Assembly (NCBI GenBank): GCA_031472005.1
Contig: PZJY01000010.1
Span: 1,612,001-1,676,000, forward strand
Reading direction: 5' to 3'
Length of the DNA: 64,000 nt
Source of the DNA: Tetracladium setigerum
Taxonomy: Eukaryota; Ascomycota; Leotiomycetes; Helotiales
The notes under the pieces were generated by a model, which saw only the letters and a list, made by a program, of their open reading frames with translations, was not told where the DNA came from and made no database searches. A program made the position numbers and the translations under genes. Positions 33,962-45,600 of this stretch are shown here, piece after piece. Position 1 is the first letter of the stretch; the number at the start of each line of letters is the position of its first letter.

Positions 33962-36900
33962 AACATCTTTTGGAAAGGAAGTCCTCCAGCTGCCGTTTGG
34001 CAATCGAAGGTCATAATCTTCACTCAACAACAATATTTCTAGACAGTGAGCGGAAAATTACCCTCTCCATTCGACCATTTCTTCTCCACTCAATCTATGT
34101 ACATAATAATCATACTCTACCTATGCCCCCATTCCTGGTGACATCCTTCTGCTCAGGCTAGTCTAAACATGTCTTTTCTCGCTGCAATGATGATAATTAA
34201 AGGCTTGATCGTACATCCGTGTACCGTGTACATAGAATCAAGATCATCTAATCTAGTCTCCTATGTTGATTTGCTTGGCGCTGTCTAAGTGGGTGAGGTG
34301 CGAGAATCAAAAACGGACTTGAAGCTGGTACTCCGGGGAAGTAATTCAGGAAGAAAGTGCGAATCCTCAAACTGAACGATTGGCGGTCGTACCAACAAGT
34401 GAATCCTATGGCCAATGGTTGTCAGACCCCATCGAGGATTTAGAAGAATCATCCATCTATGCCAGTGATATAATCAGATCAGAAATAACTACACATTCAC
34501 TCAAAACAACGTGAAATCTCCGGTGAAAGGTAGCAATAATCAGTTCTCACTGGTAGCTCTCACAAAAATAAGGTAGGGCAGACAGGAGACGCGAAAAATT
34601 AAGCGAGACGAAATCAAAACAATATCCAAAAATCTCAAAACTGAACGTACAAAACCCCCCAAAAAATTTCAATTGACAATCACCAAAGCAAAAATCAAAG
34701 ATAGCAGAAGCAAAAAAGTGAGATTACGATTCATAGACATTCTATGCTGGCCTGGACTCCTCCAGACGCGCCGTTCTGGTCACCTTCAGGTCCCGCCGGA
34801 GCTTCCAACCTAAGTTGAACTTTCGGACGTGACATAATGAATCGGGTGACCACTTGCGTGACCACCGGGAGCTTGACAAAATTCGAGCCGGCTTATTTTG
34901 ATATACAGGGGTAGCGAGGTCGCGTCGCTTAGTTTTGTTTGTTTGTTGTTGTCGCTTCGTCGCGGTTGGCGGGAAGGTGCCAAGATTGGCGACGGCGAGG
35001 TCGTCTCCACCTCCTAAGCCGTGGGAGTGCTTTTGAGGTGGATGTGGTACGTCGGGTGAGCAGATGGGTGGATTGCTAGAGATGGGTTCATCAATTATGA
35101 TTGAGAAGTAGTTGATTTTCTTCCGAGATGGAACTGTCGATCGAGGTCAGGAAGTGGAAATAATCGCGAGGATCAACATATGGCGGATCAAGAAGATCGA
35201 TACAAGTTAGGGTGAGCTTTCATTTCTTGATTATATCTAGAAGATTGACGCTAGCTAGACTAAATGTATCTCTTCTTGACGGCAATGGGAAGGTTTGAGG
35301 ATTCTTCTTTCACTTCGGGATTTGAATGCGATATGTATCAGATTCAGCAAAGTTGAGATTACCACTACTTCTACGAGCTTTCGCGTGAATACAAGCTGAA
35401 CAGACCCAAAGACAGCGCGAACTTCAAGTTAAGCACAATGCTAAGATTCCATCGAACAGGATACCACGATCGTAAATCAACAATTCGAGAAAGACATCAC
35501 AGCAAGGGCTGAAGGGGATTTGTTGCGAGCTCGAGAGCACTCCAGCACACCGTAACTATAGCAACATCAGTGCAACACACCAAAGGAAAGATATTCGCAT
35601 AAAGTAGAAAGATAGGAGTCAAGTAGTACCGAGCTAACACGGCATATGCACTACTATCATGCCGCCTGGTTCGCACAAGGCAGTTAGTGAGGATACGTAA
35701 AGAAGCAAAATACAACTCCTCAGGAGGGCAAGCCATCGCCAATCAAGCATTAAAGATAGAAAGATAAAATCAAGCACAAATTAAAAAACAACTACAACAC
35801 ACCCCGCAAAGCACCACACAACTCTGACTACGAAAAGGAAACAGCCATTTCTCTCATTACAGCTTAGATACTGCCAGAATTTAGCATCGGAAGGAGGAAA
35901 AAATATCAAGCAGGAACCAAAGAATAACTATACGTGTGGTAGAAAGTAGACGAGCAAGCAAGCATAAAATTCCAAAACTTCCAATCAAAACCCAGCCAAG
36001 CCAGGCCCATGGATGATAATCTAGCCCCAAAACACCGAACCAGCCACATAACCCTTTCTACATATGCTTCATCTCATCTTTTCCCAAGAGTCGGATATTT
36101 GGACTGTATTTACTGTACAGTACAATACAGCAGCAAGCACTCAAACCACACTCGCCACAACAACTCACCAACTCAAAAGAGCGGTGAAACTAAAAAAAAA
36201 CAACCCAAAAAGACTTCCAACCTCCAAATTCCATGAGTTCATTAAGTTCATAACGAAAATATCTCGATCTTAACAGAGCGGTGAAAAAAGCCGACAACAC
36301 CAACTGTCAATTGTGAATGTGACAACACACCAATGAAAAATGCCAACACATCAATATGACAATATGAATGACTCGGGGATTATGGAAACAATTCCTATTT
36401 TATTTGTACTGAGTTTCTCTTGTCTTCTTTTTTATTTATTTATTTGGAGTGTCATAAAGTTGTTATGTCCCGTCGTTGAGTGAGAGAGGCGGTCATCTGA
36501 CGTTGGTTTTTTTCCCTGGCTCTGAGGCTCTTCGGTTCGGGAAGATGGAAGCTAACAGAGGGGTGTGGCTTGGCGGCTTTCACATGCATGTACGGTGGGT
36601 GTATGCATGCATGCATGGTGATCATTCTCTTTTATTTGGGATCGAGGAAGAAAAGTTAGAGGAAAGAGGATGATATTTTGGTTGATACTGATACATAGGG
36701 TGGTATAGATAAAGGTAGGTAGGCAAGGAAGGGAGGTAAGGAGTTCAGGAAGGTAAATATGGGAGGTATATGTGTGGTTTGGATGTTTCCGGGGGTTGAT
36801 TTGGGTTTAGTTTGATGCATATCCTTTGAGTTTGAGTTTCACGGGAACGGGATAAATAATAATAATGATAATAATACGATAGGAAAGGTGTCTAGTAGGG

Positions 36901-37113
36901 AGATAGGACATCACTAGCTGTATAAATCGCAATATAGTCAATGGGAATGATACCCTGAGAAGCACTTGATCTATCTAAGTGCGCTGCAATTTCCTTCCTT
37001 CCCTTCTGTTCTATTGCGCTTTCTTTCCCATGCCAAAGAGATGATGTACTGTACACCAACAACCCTAATCACCAGGTTTCAATATAACCTCCACTACCTC
37101 AATATCGCCGACC
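33962..37113. other. Long stretch without a confident gene; contains a protein-like island at about 34.73-35.25 kb
   Basis: Most of this 3.1 kb is A-rich with only short ORFs. The part at 34731-35250 is richer in G+C. On the minus strand it shows stop-free, protein-like frames with plausible acceptors (see findings). No model could be completed, so no CDS is called. TTTATTTATTTATTT repeats are at about 36428-36442. Confidence 0.45.
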
Positions 37114-38265
37114 TCAACCAAAAGTCTTATTCATAAACTGATGCGCCAACTCCACTCCCAAAAATGTCGCAGCATTCGCCGGCACGGCCCTCGCAATCGC
37201 CGGCCCAAAGCCAGGGAAGAAAGCCTTCAACCCTCCATTCCTATACAATCCCTTAATAACCCCACCAACAGTAGGATTACCCTCCATAGTCTGCAATCTC
37301 GACTTCACGGTATCAATCGGGAAAACAGGAACCCACATCGCCACACCAGCCGCAGCACCAGCGCCCGTGACAGCCAGCAAACTCAATTGACCACTTGCCT
37401 TACCAGTGTGTGGATCAACCGGAGTAAGGGATCTCTTGATATACTCGTACGCAGCGAAATAAGCAGCCGAACCGGGACCATCGCGTGCTAAGGTGGCCGC
37501 TGAACCGCGGAAGACAGAGCGCACGCCTCCTTCTTGGTATAGTTGTCTCACGACGTCCACGCCACCACTGTATTTTGGCTTTTCGCCTGGAGCGAGGGTT
37601 TTTTGTCCTTGGATCTGGAGGAGCACTTTGACGCGTTCGAAGGGCGCCGTGATGGCTGTCATGGGGATGGCGGAGAAGAAGCCGGCCGCTGAAACTTGGG
37701 CGATGGAGAGTTGGTTGTCGTGGACTGTGGAGAATTTGCGGACGAGGTCTTTGCCGACGTCGTAGCCCCAGAAGGAGACGGCGACTATTTTTACTTATCG
37801 TCAGTATATAGTACAGTAAAGTAGTATTGTTGGTCGACTTGTGATTTCGGTAGGTAGGTATCAAGAGGAATCAAGAGGAGGGGGAAAACACTCACACATG
37901 GGAGTAACGCCCACCAACGGTGCGCTGACACCGGCATACAAACCCCTCCTCAATCCATCTCGTGCGACACTCTTCCTCACTACATCCAATGCACTAGAGT
38001 AGACGCCTCGTTCTGAGGTCTGCAAGCGCACCTTGACCAGATCGAAGGGATGTCCCACTACGACAGCGCAGACACCGCCAAAACCTCCGGCAGCGAAACT
38101 TCTCAATTGCTGAAAGGATTTCTTGCCGGCTTCTTTGACGTCCTCCTTGAGTTCTGCTTTTGATTCAGGGAGATGGGGGATTTTGTCGGCGACTGTGGGA
38201 GGGAGGGTCGTGTTGATCTTTTGGTTGAGGGACGCGCCAGGTGAGGAGGAGGAGGAAGAAGACAT
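37114..38265 (-). CDS. Mitochondrial carnitine/acylcarnitine carrier (AcuH/Crc1-like)
   Basis: Two exons, 38265-37896 and 37784-37114, join in phase for 346 residues. The intron is 37895-37785 (GTGAGT, AATAG). Three mitochondrial-carrier repeats are present, each with the P-x-[DE]-x-x-[KR] motif: PFDLVKVRLQT at residue 73, PFERVKVLLQIQG in repeat 2 and PIDTVKSRLQTMEG in repeat 3. Repeat 2 with E-R and the helix 6 motif RAVPANAATF are diagnostic of the carnitine/acylcarnitine branch. The N-terminal 50 residues are a Ser-rich, hydrophilic extension found in fungal members. It exchanges acylcarnitine for carnitine across the inner membrane, which supports use of acetyl units and fatty acids. The leader upstream is GA-rich on the plus strand, that is CT-rich in the transcript. 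Confidence 0.93.
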
Positions 38266-39630
38266 TGTGGGTGGTGGTATTATCCGGACGGGAGTATTGA
38301 GGGAGTGAGAAGAGAGGAGAGAGGGAGAGATTATGAGAGGAAGTGAGAGAGAAAGGAAGAAGGTTTTTTGGCTTGTGATGTTTTGGAGGGACAGCAGCTT
38401 GAAGCTTTGGGTTGCGCATCGATTCGGTCTAGGAATTACCGAGGCCTAAATGCTCGGCTAGCCGTCATCTTGATTCATTCTTGAACAGGCTGAGCTGCTG
38501 CTGGAGCTGGAGGAAAGGAGCTTTTTCTTGGAGGTAATGTGACCAGCCTCTGCTGCCTCTTTGCATTGGTTCTTGTTCTTTATCTTTTTCTTCTCCTGCT
38601 TTACCCATCCATACATATACTTGTGCTACTTATTGTATATCAAAGTTTGGTAGGATCTGTGTGCTTCTCACCCTTCTCATTTCGTTCAAGGGCCAAAGTT
38701 CGGCTGCCGGAGCCCGGGAGTTCCTGTCGGGTAGATCATAAGGTTTCGTAGCCTTGCGCTGAAATGACGATGGGTGAGACAGCGGTTGGTTGTGAGGGAA
38801 GGGCAAGGAGGCTGGTGGGAGGGAGGAGGAAGGGAGGAAGGGTTGGTACCTTTTTGTGATCCTTGCGAGACCAGGAACAACGACAACACCAACAACAACA
38901 CACTCTTATTCACACCGCACACCACACACAGCTCTAGACTCGACATTATTTCCATCCATTAATCTTTCTTCATCTTCATCTTCCTTGTCGCCCTTCGTCA
39001 TTTTTATGGCGCCTACTCCACCCATCAAAAAGTTCATCAAATTCCAAAAAGCACTCAAGCGGTGTGGTCAGTCCCACATCCCACACACGAGCGGTCCCTC
39101 CATCGCTCCCGTGCTGGTGCTCGCATGAAAAATAAGGCCCAGGATGCCTCAACTATGGGATGAGAATCGTGAGATGGGAGAATTAAAAGGACAAAATATA
39201 TGAGCAAGAAAATGATGTTGCCCCATTATTTCTGCCATGGAGGCCCAACCCAACCTGTGAGCAAATGAAGGAAAATGGTTTGCGACTGCCACGCGCCCAA
39301 ATCTCTCATGCCAGGAACGGATCATCTAATTCGCCGCGAGTCTTGACTGGCGACAGCGGAAACACGTCGACAGGGAAGCTCCCCACGCCAGAACAACTCA
39401 TCGAACAGTTCCATCTGTGCATGAACACAACGCAGATGATGATGCAGGCCACCTATACCGCCGCCGTTTTAATGCCCAATGGCTGACAATTGGCCGTTTG
39501 GGGATGGCGAGTAAGTATGGTATATGTTCATGTAGGTGTTTGAAATTTTCCTTCTTCTTCTTTGCTCTCCTCTTTTTTTTTTCTTGTTGCATTGTGGGAT
39601 TATATACCCCCAAAAAAATACATACACATC
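38266..39630. promoter_or_regulatory. Divergent region between the carrier and the giant repeat gene
   Basis: The carrier leader at 38285-38370 is pyrimidine-rich in the sense strand. On the plus strand, 39006-39486 holds short protein-like pieces (MAPTPPIKKFIKFQKAL at 39006, and TPEQLIEQFHLCMNTT ending at 39486). They may be exons of a small gene or a long 5' region of the giant gene. I could not join them. Confidence 0.4.
39265..39486 (+). CDS. Possible small gene or exon, unresolved
   Basis: A 73-codon frame starts MKENGLRLPRAQISHARN and ends in CMNTTQMMMQATYTAAVL. The second half is amphipathic and looks like protein. An exon-like ATG frame at 39006 (20 codons, then GGTCAGT) could precede it. 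A GTAAGT donor follows at about 39510 in another frame. No family is recognised. Either this is a short spliced gene with its own consensus error, or it is leader sequence of the giant gene. Low confidence. Confidence 0.25.
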   Translation: MKENGLRLPRAQISHARNGSSNSPRVLTGDSGNTSTGKLPTPEQLIEQFHLCMNTTQMMMQATYTAAVLMPNG

Positions 39631-42600
39631 ATGGCGCCCGATACGCGCCCTCCATTGTCACATCTTCGGCCGACGCTGTCAACGAGATTGCGAAGGTCGT
39701 TCGAAGGAAAAAGAAGTAAAACCGACGCCCTATCCCCAACGAGCAATGGCAATGGCCATGGCTCTCCCGGACTCGGACACGATCCAGAAGTCTTGCGCAA
39801 TGCCATCGAACAAGCGATCATGGGCGAAGCCTTCCAGAGAGCCATTGCAGCGAACCTGGCGAATATTGTAAAACCATCTATCAAATCCGCACTAGATACC
39901 ATCCAACCCGTTGTCGAGGCCGTATACTCCCATGACTTGCTGCTGCGGAAAACGAACAAGAGCGTGGAAAGGTTGCTGGAAAATATGGACACCATCCCGG
40001 AGGAGGAAGAAGGATATGGAAGACCACATGCAGAGCGAAGCCCTAGCCAAGGATCCTTTTACGATATGGAATTCAAGGCTTTGCTGGAGAAGAGTAACAA
40101 ACGAACCGTGGCCACCCTTGCGGAACTCTCGAATGCTGTGCAGTCGAGCAATGCGAAAATTGTTGGTTTGGAAAACTCGGTTAGCAACTCCAAAGAGAGC
40201 ATAGAGTACCTGAAGGCATACATGCAAAATGAAGTCGACCAACTTCAAACCGAAGTAGGGAGGATATCAGAAATTATGGAATCGCAGCGGAAAGCCAGCG
40301 GGACAACTCACTCGCTCTTCTCGGCCCACACGAACAAACTGGATTTGATGGCCTCGGACCTCGCGGAGCTCAAGGGATACTCGGAGTTGTCAGACAAGCT
40401 CGAGTCGGTCTCTGGCGAGCTCAATGCTCTGCGTGCATCGGTTGATGCTGGGCTTGGGACAAATAATGGTGGAATTATGGAGTTGGGAACGAAATTGGAC
40501 AATATCGCTACCGCCACACAATCGCATGGAAGTCTGCTGGATGAGATCAAGGGATCTAATGATAATTCAGAGCTCCTGAGTGCCCTCCAGAGATCTAATG
40601 ATTCGCATGATTCCCATGCCACGATTCTGGGAGAGATCAAGGAGAGGTCACTTGCGCCCCCTGCTGCTGCTGTCGATACAAGTAGTGCGGAAACCGCTTC
40701 AACTCTACAAGAAATTAAGTCATATCTCGAAACGCACTCGAAAACTCTGGGAGAGATTAATGAGAGGTCACTTGCGCCTGCTTCTGTCGATACAAGTGGT
40801 GCGGAAACAGCTTCAACTCTTCAAGAAATCAAGTCATATCTCGAAACGCACTCTACGACCTTGGGAGAAATCAAGGAAAGATCAATCGTGCCAGCTGCTG
40901 TTGATAATGGCGATGCAGAAACTGCGACAGTTCTCCAGGAAATCAAGTCTCAACTTGAATCGCTGAAGGACATCATCGTGTCCAGTAATACATCAAATCA
41001 CGAGACAGTGTCTGGATTAGGAACTAAGATTGACACCATTCTCACTACCATCGAAGGACACAAACCCACAGATTCGAGCGCCGATATTTTAGCCGCCTTG
41101 CAGAAATCAAATGATTCTCACACTTCTCATTCCTCTGCTCTGGATGGAATAAAATCATTGATTGTCGTCCCAACCCCTACATCAGATAAAAATGACCTAT
41201 CCGTCGTCGAATCACAACTAAATACCATCATCAGCACTCTTGAAACCCACACCACCACCCTCTCAGAGCTTAATACCCACGAAACTGCAGCACCTACCAC
41301 CAATGATACCCTTAATTCCGAAATTGCCAGCATCTCTACCACTCTCGACAAACACTCCGACCTCCTCAACGAAATCAAAGAGAATGTTAGCGCCGAGATC
41401 CTTTCTGCGCTTCACGATGTGGGCCAAACTCAAGCATCCCACACAACCATTCTGGCCGAGATTAGGGATTCAGATGTTAGCGATGAGATATTGACCGCAT
41501 TGCACACATCCAATGAAGCTCACTCTGGACACTCAGCCGACTTTGAAAAGTTGCATGGTGCTGTACGCGGCTTCGATGAGAGACACGAAAAACATGGTGT
41601 AGAGTTAGGTGAGATCAGGTCAAGATCTTTGGAAGTACCTGTTCCTGCATCCGAGGGCAGCGGATTTGCAGATTTGGAGGCAAAGATTGCTGGCATTGTC
41701 ACGATTCTGGACGAACAAAACTCCACACTTGCATCAATTAAGGGCTCGGCAGAATCGGCGGTTGAGTCTCATTCCGCTCATGCCTTATCCTTTGGCGAGA
41801 TCAAGTCACGATCGCTTGAGAGCCCACCGGCTCCTGTTGCTGAAGGAAGCAGTATCGATGATTTGGAAGCCAAGATTGTAGGAGTTGTTAAGATTCTAGA
41901 TGAGCAGAATTCTACACTTTCATCAATCAAGGCCTCGACTGAGTCAGCTCTGGAATCTCATTCTGCTCATGCTCTATCCTTCGGAGAGATCAAGTCGCGA
42001 TCCCTCGAAGCTCCAGTTGCTCCTGTCACCGACAATAGTAGTATTGTGGATCTTGAAGCCAAGATTGCAGGACTTGTGTCCATTTTGGAAGGGCAGAACG
42101 CCGAATTATCCTCGATTAAAGAAGCGACACAATCGGCCATCGACTCCCACTCTGCTCACGCCGTGTCCTTGAGCGAGATCAAATCTCGATCTCTCGAGTC
42201 GCCCGCTGCTCCTGTCACCGATGACAGTAGTATCGCCGAACTTGAAGCCAAGATAGCTGCCATTGTAACAATTCTGGAGGACCAAAAGTCTGTTCTTGCT
42301 GAAATCCAAATTTCAACAAAATCGGCCGTAGAGTCGCATGCTTCTCACACGGCGTCATTCGAAGAGATTCATTCGCGATCCTTTGAGCCATCCTCAGCGT
42401 CTGCGGAACCACCGATCTTGCAGGAGTTGGAGAACAAGATCATCAACATTATCTCGATCCTGGAAGGACAAAGTGTTGCCCTTGCCAATATCAAAGATAC
42501 TACGAATGCAGCAATCGAATCACACACCTCGTCGCTTGACGAGCTCAAGGCTACCACCACAGCGCAGAGTGAGTTCCACGATTCTCACGCCTCGGCCTTG

Positions 42601-45600
42601 TCCGAGATCAAGATTGCCAGTCTTGCCTCGAGAGAATTACATGACGCACATTCTGCGACTTTGGCAGATCTCGTCATTGCTACTGGTTCTGCCAACGACT
42701 CTCACCTTTCGCATACGGCAACACTTGCTGAGCTTAAAGCCCTTCCGCCACCAGTCACGGATCTATCTGCTCTCGCAAACTTGGAGGCAGATTTGAAAAC
42801 CATTCTCGCCACTTTGTCAACTCACACCACTTCTCTATCCGAGATCAATACCACCTCTTCTGCGCCAAATCCAGAACTCTTGGCCTCTATCAAAGAATCC
42901 CACGACCTCTTGGCAAGTCATGCATCCCTGCTTGAGAGCATCAAATCGTCTTCTTCTACATCCCACGACGAACTACTCAGCAATATCACAACTCTCAAAT
43001 CCACACTCGAAGACATAAAATCCGATGTTAATCTTCACGGTTCATCAGTCAAAGACCTCCACGCCGAGACTAAAGACTCCCATTCTACCCTCACCACCGC
43101 AATCTCAGCACTCGCACTCGGCGGAGCTGCCGGTGCCGGTGTTGGGTTCCTAGCTTCCAGGGATGATGATGAGGACACTCCTCTTGTGAATGCTGGCTCT
43201 GAGGAGCTCCTGAAGGAAGTCAAGGCTGTGAGGGAACTCGTCGAGGGTGGCGTTTGGTTCAATGAGAAAGGCTTGGAACAGCTGAAGTCTACTACTGCAA
43301 GTCTAGGACCGGTGGTTAGCGTGCAGGAGATTGAAGAGGGTGAATCTGTGAAGGATGGCGGGTCTGATGATGATGGTTTTCCGGCACCTGTTCTTGAAAG
43401 ATCTGTTACACCTGCTGCAGTTGAGGAGCCGGAGGCAGAGGTTGTTTCTGCTTCTGCTCCTAGTGATGAGTTGAACCTGTTGCTGAACGATCAATTACAC
43501 CAACTATCGAAGCAGAGCCAGAACCAGAGATTTTGTCTCCGAAGGAAGCAGTGCCAGAGCCTACGGTTGAACGATCGGTCACGCCCGCTCTCCCAACAGA
43601 GCAGGAATCAGAGATTGAACATCCCTCCGAGGAGCCGGTAGATGTTATTGTGGAGAGATCAGTCACTCCTCTTCCCGACGCAGAGCCAGAGGTCGCTCCC
43701 GATTCTCTAGGCGTTGATGACCATGTTGTTGTTGTGCCAGAATCCTCACCTCTGGTCATTGAAGGCAAGACAGAACACGCCATTGCTCCAGCAGATGTTG
43801 AAGAGCCATCTCTCGAACATAGTATTACACCAGTTCAGGAGGAACAATTGTCTGAGACTGCACCTCCATCTTCAGAGATCGAACAAGACCCGGTTGTCGA
43901 GAGATCCATCACTCCAATTCAAGAAGATGAGAATATCTCAGCGGTGCAATCACCTACTACACCAGAAATTCCTTTGGGTGTAGACTCGAGTGATCTGTCA
44001 AAGGACAAGGACATTGCATCTGAAAACGAAGATTTAGAGTCTTCTGACATCAAGGTCAAAGAACTCGAAAACGACGAAGTCCTTCCAAGCGCCGAAGTTG
44101 ACGATGATGTCGCGGAGCCAAAAGAATTACCTTTAGCTGTTGAAGATGATGCAATTTTGGCTTCGAACTCCGTCGATTCATCTGAACCGGTTCTGAAAAA
44201 CGACAACGATGTTGTGTCTGACGAGGAAGAACCAATTTCAATCCCTGTTGATGTTGAGGCCGAGAAGCAAAAGACTGTTCAGGATGCTGGCGTTGACGCC
44301 AATGACACTCTTAGCAAAGATGCTGATGATAAATCTGAAGCACCAAAGGACTTACTTATGAAGGCAGACAAGGAGGAATCTCTGGAGGACCAAGCCGAGC
44401 CACCAAGCTTCGAAACTCAACCCATTGAATCCCCACTACTGGAGAAATCCTTTGATGATTACGACACGATCAAGTCTCCGACCGACATTTCTCGTTCGCC
44501 AACGCCCGATATCAAGGAATCTGGTGTGCTGGCACCTCAAAGCCCTCTAGCTGACGATGAGCATCTCGATTTGCCCAAGGAATTGACATTGCCCTCTGAA
44601 GCCGGGAAAGACGAGACACCAATTTCATCGCCCACTCTACCTGTCACCTCTCTACCAGAAACCCCTGCGCTTGGGCACGATATCTTGGACTCTTACTTGA
44701 CATCAGAGCCGGAAATATCAGCCGAGCCTTCTGAACATGCGATCACTCGAACAGCGGATCCAGAGGACACATTGAGTCCGACTGAGACGATGAGTCCCAA
44801 TGAGGCATTGAGTCCGAAGGAGGCATTGAGCCCTGTGCAAACACCTTCGGAATGGATGTTCAGGCCATCACGGGTTCGATCACGAGAGTTTCCTCCTCAG
44901 GATGAAGATGAAGTCACTCGTCAGGACACAGTCGATCACCCAACCAGTGCAGAAGTTTTGAGTGATCGTGCTGCTTCTCCTACACCTGCGGCTCTTCTTG
45001 CGAATGAAGACAGCAAGGTTCAGGATGATTCTGCACTTGAACAGCCCAACGTTCTGAGTTCGAAAGATGACGATGATGATGTTTTCGCACCTGCTCCTGG
45101 ATTGAAGGAAGCTGCCCCGGTCTTGGAGTCAAGCGTGGATCAACAGCAAGTAGATGACAAGACTTTGGAGCCTGCTCTAGAGAGAACACTCTCGTTAGAT
45201 TCAATCTCCCACAAGGAAAATTTCACTGCCGTCATCCCAAAACAAGATGAGGCTTCCGCCAGCGACCCCGACGTCACAAACGAAGTGCATATTCTTCCCG
45301 TTCAGGACAAAGATTCTACGGCTGCTGACGCGAAGCTACCCGCCGACATCATCCCCATCGAGCACATTGCCAAGGAAGAAGATGGAACTACACCTGTGGA
45401 GCAGCAGAAGCAGGTCGATCTGAGCTCTCCTATCTCGGCGATCTTTGCACCAGAACAACTGCCTGACGAAGATAAACTTTCTTCTCCGCTGGCCAAAGCG
45501 GACGATGCAGCTCCTCTAATGTCGCCATCCGATTATTCTGATCATGACGATTCCGCCCTTCTCTCGCCTAAATCACCTGTCGAAGATAACGCATTCCCAG

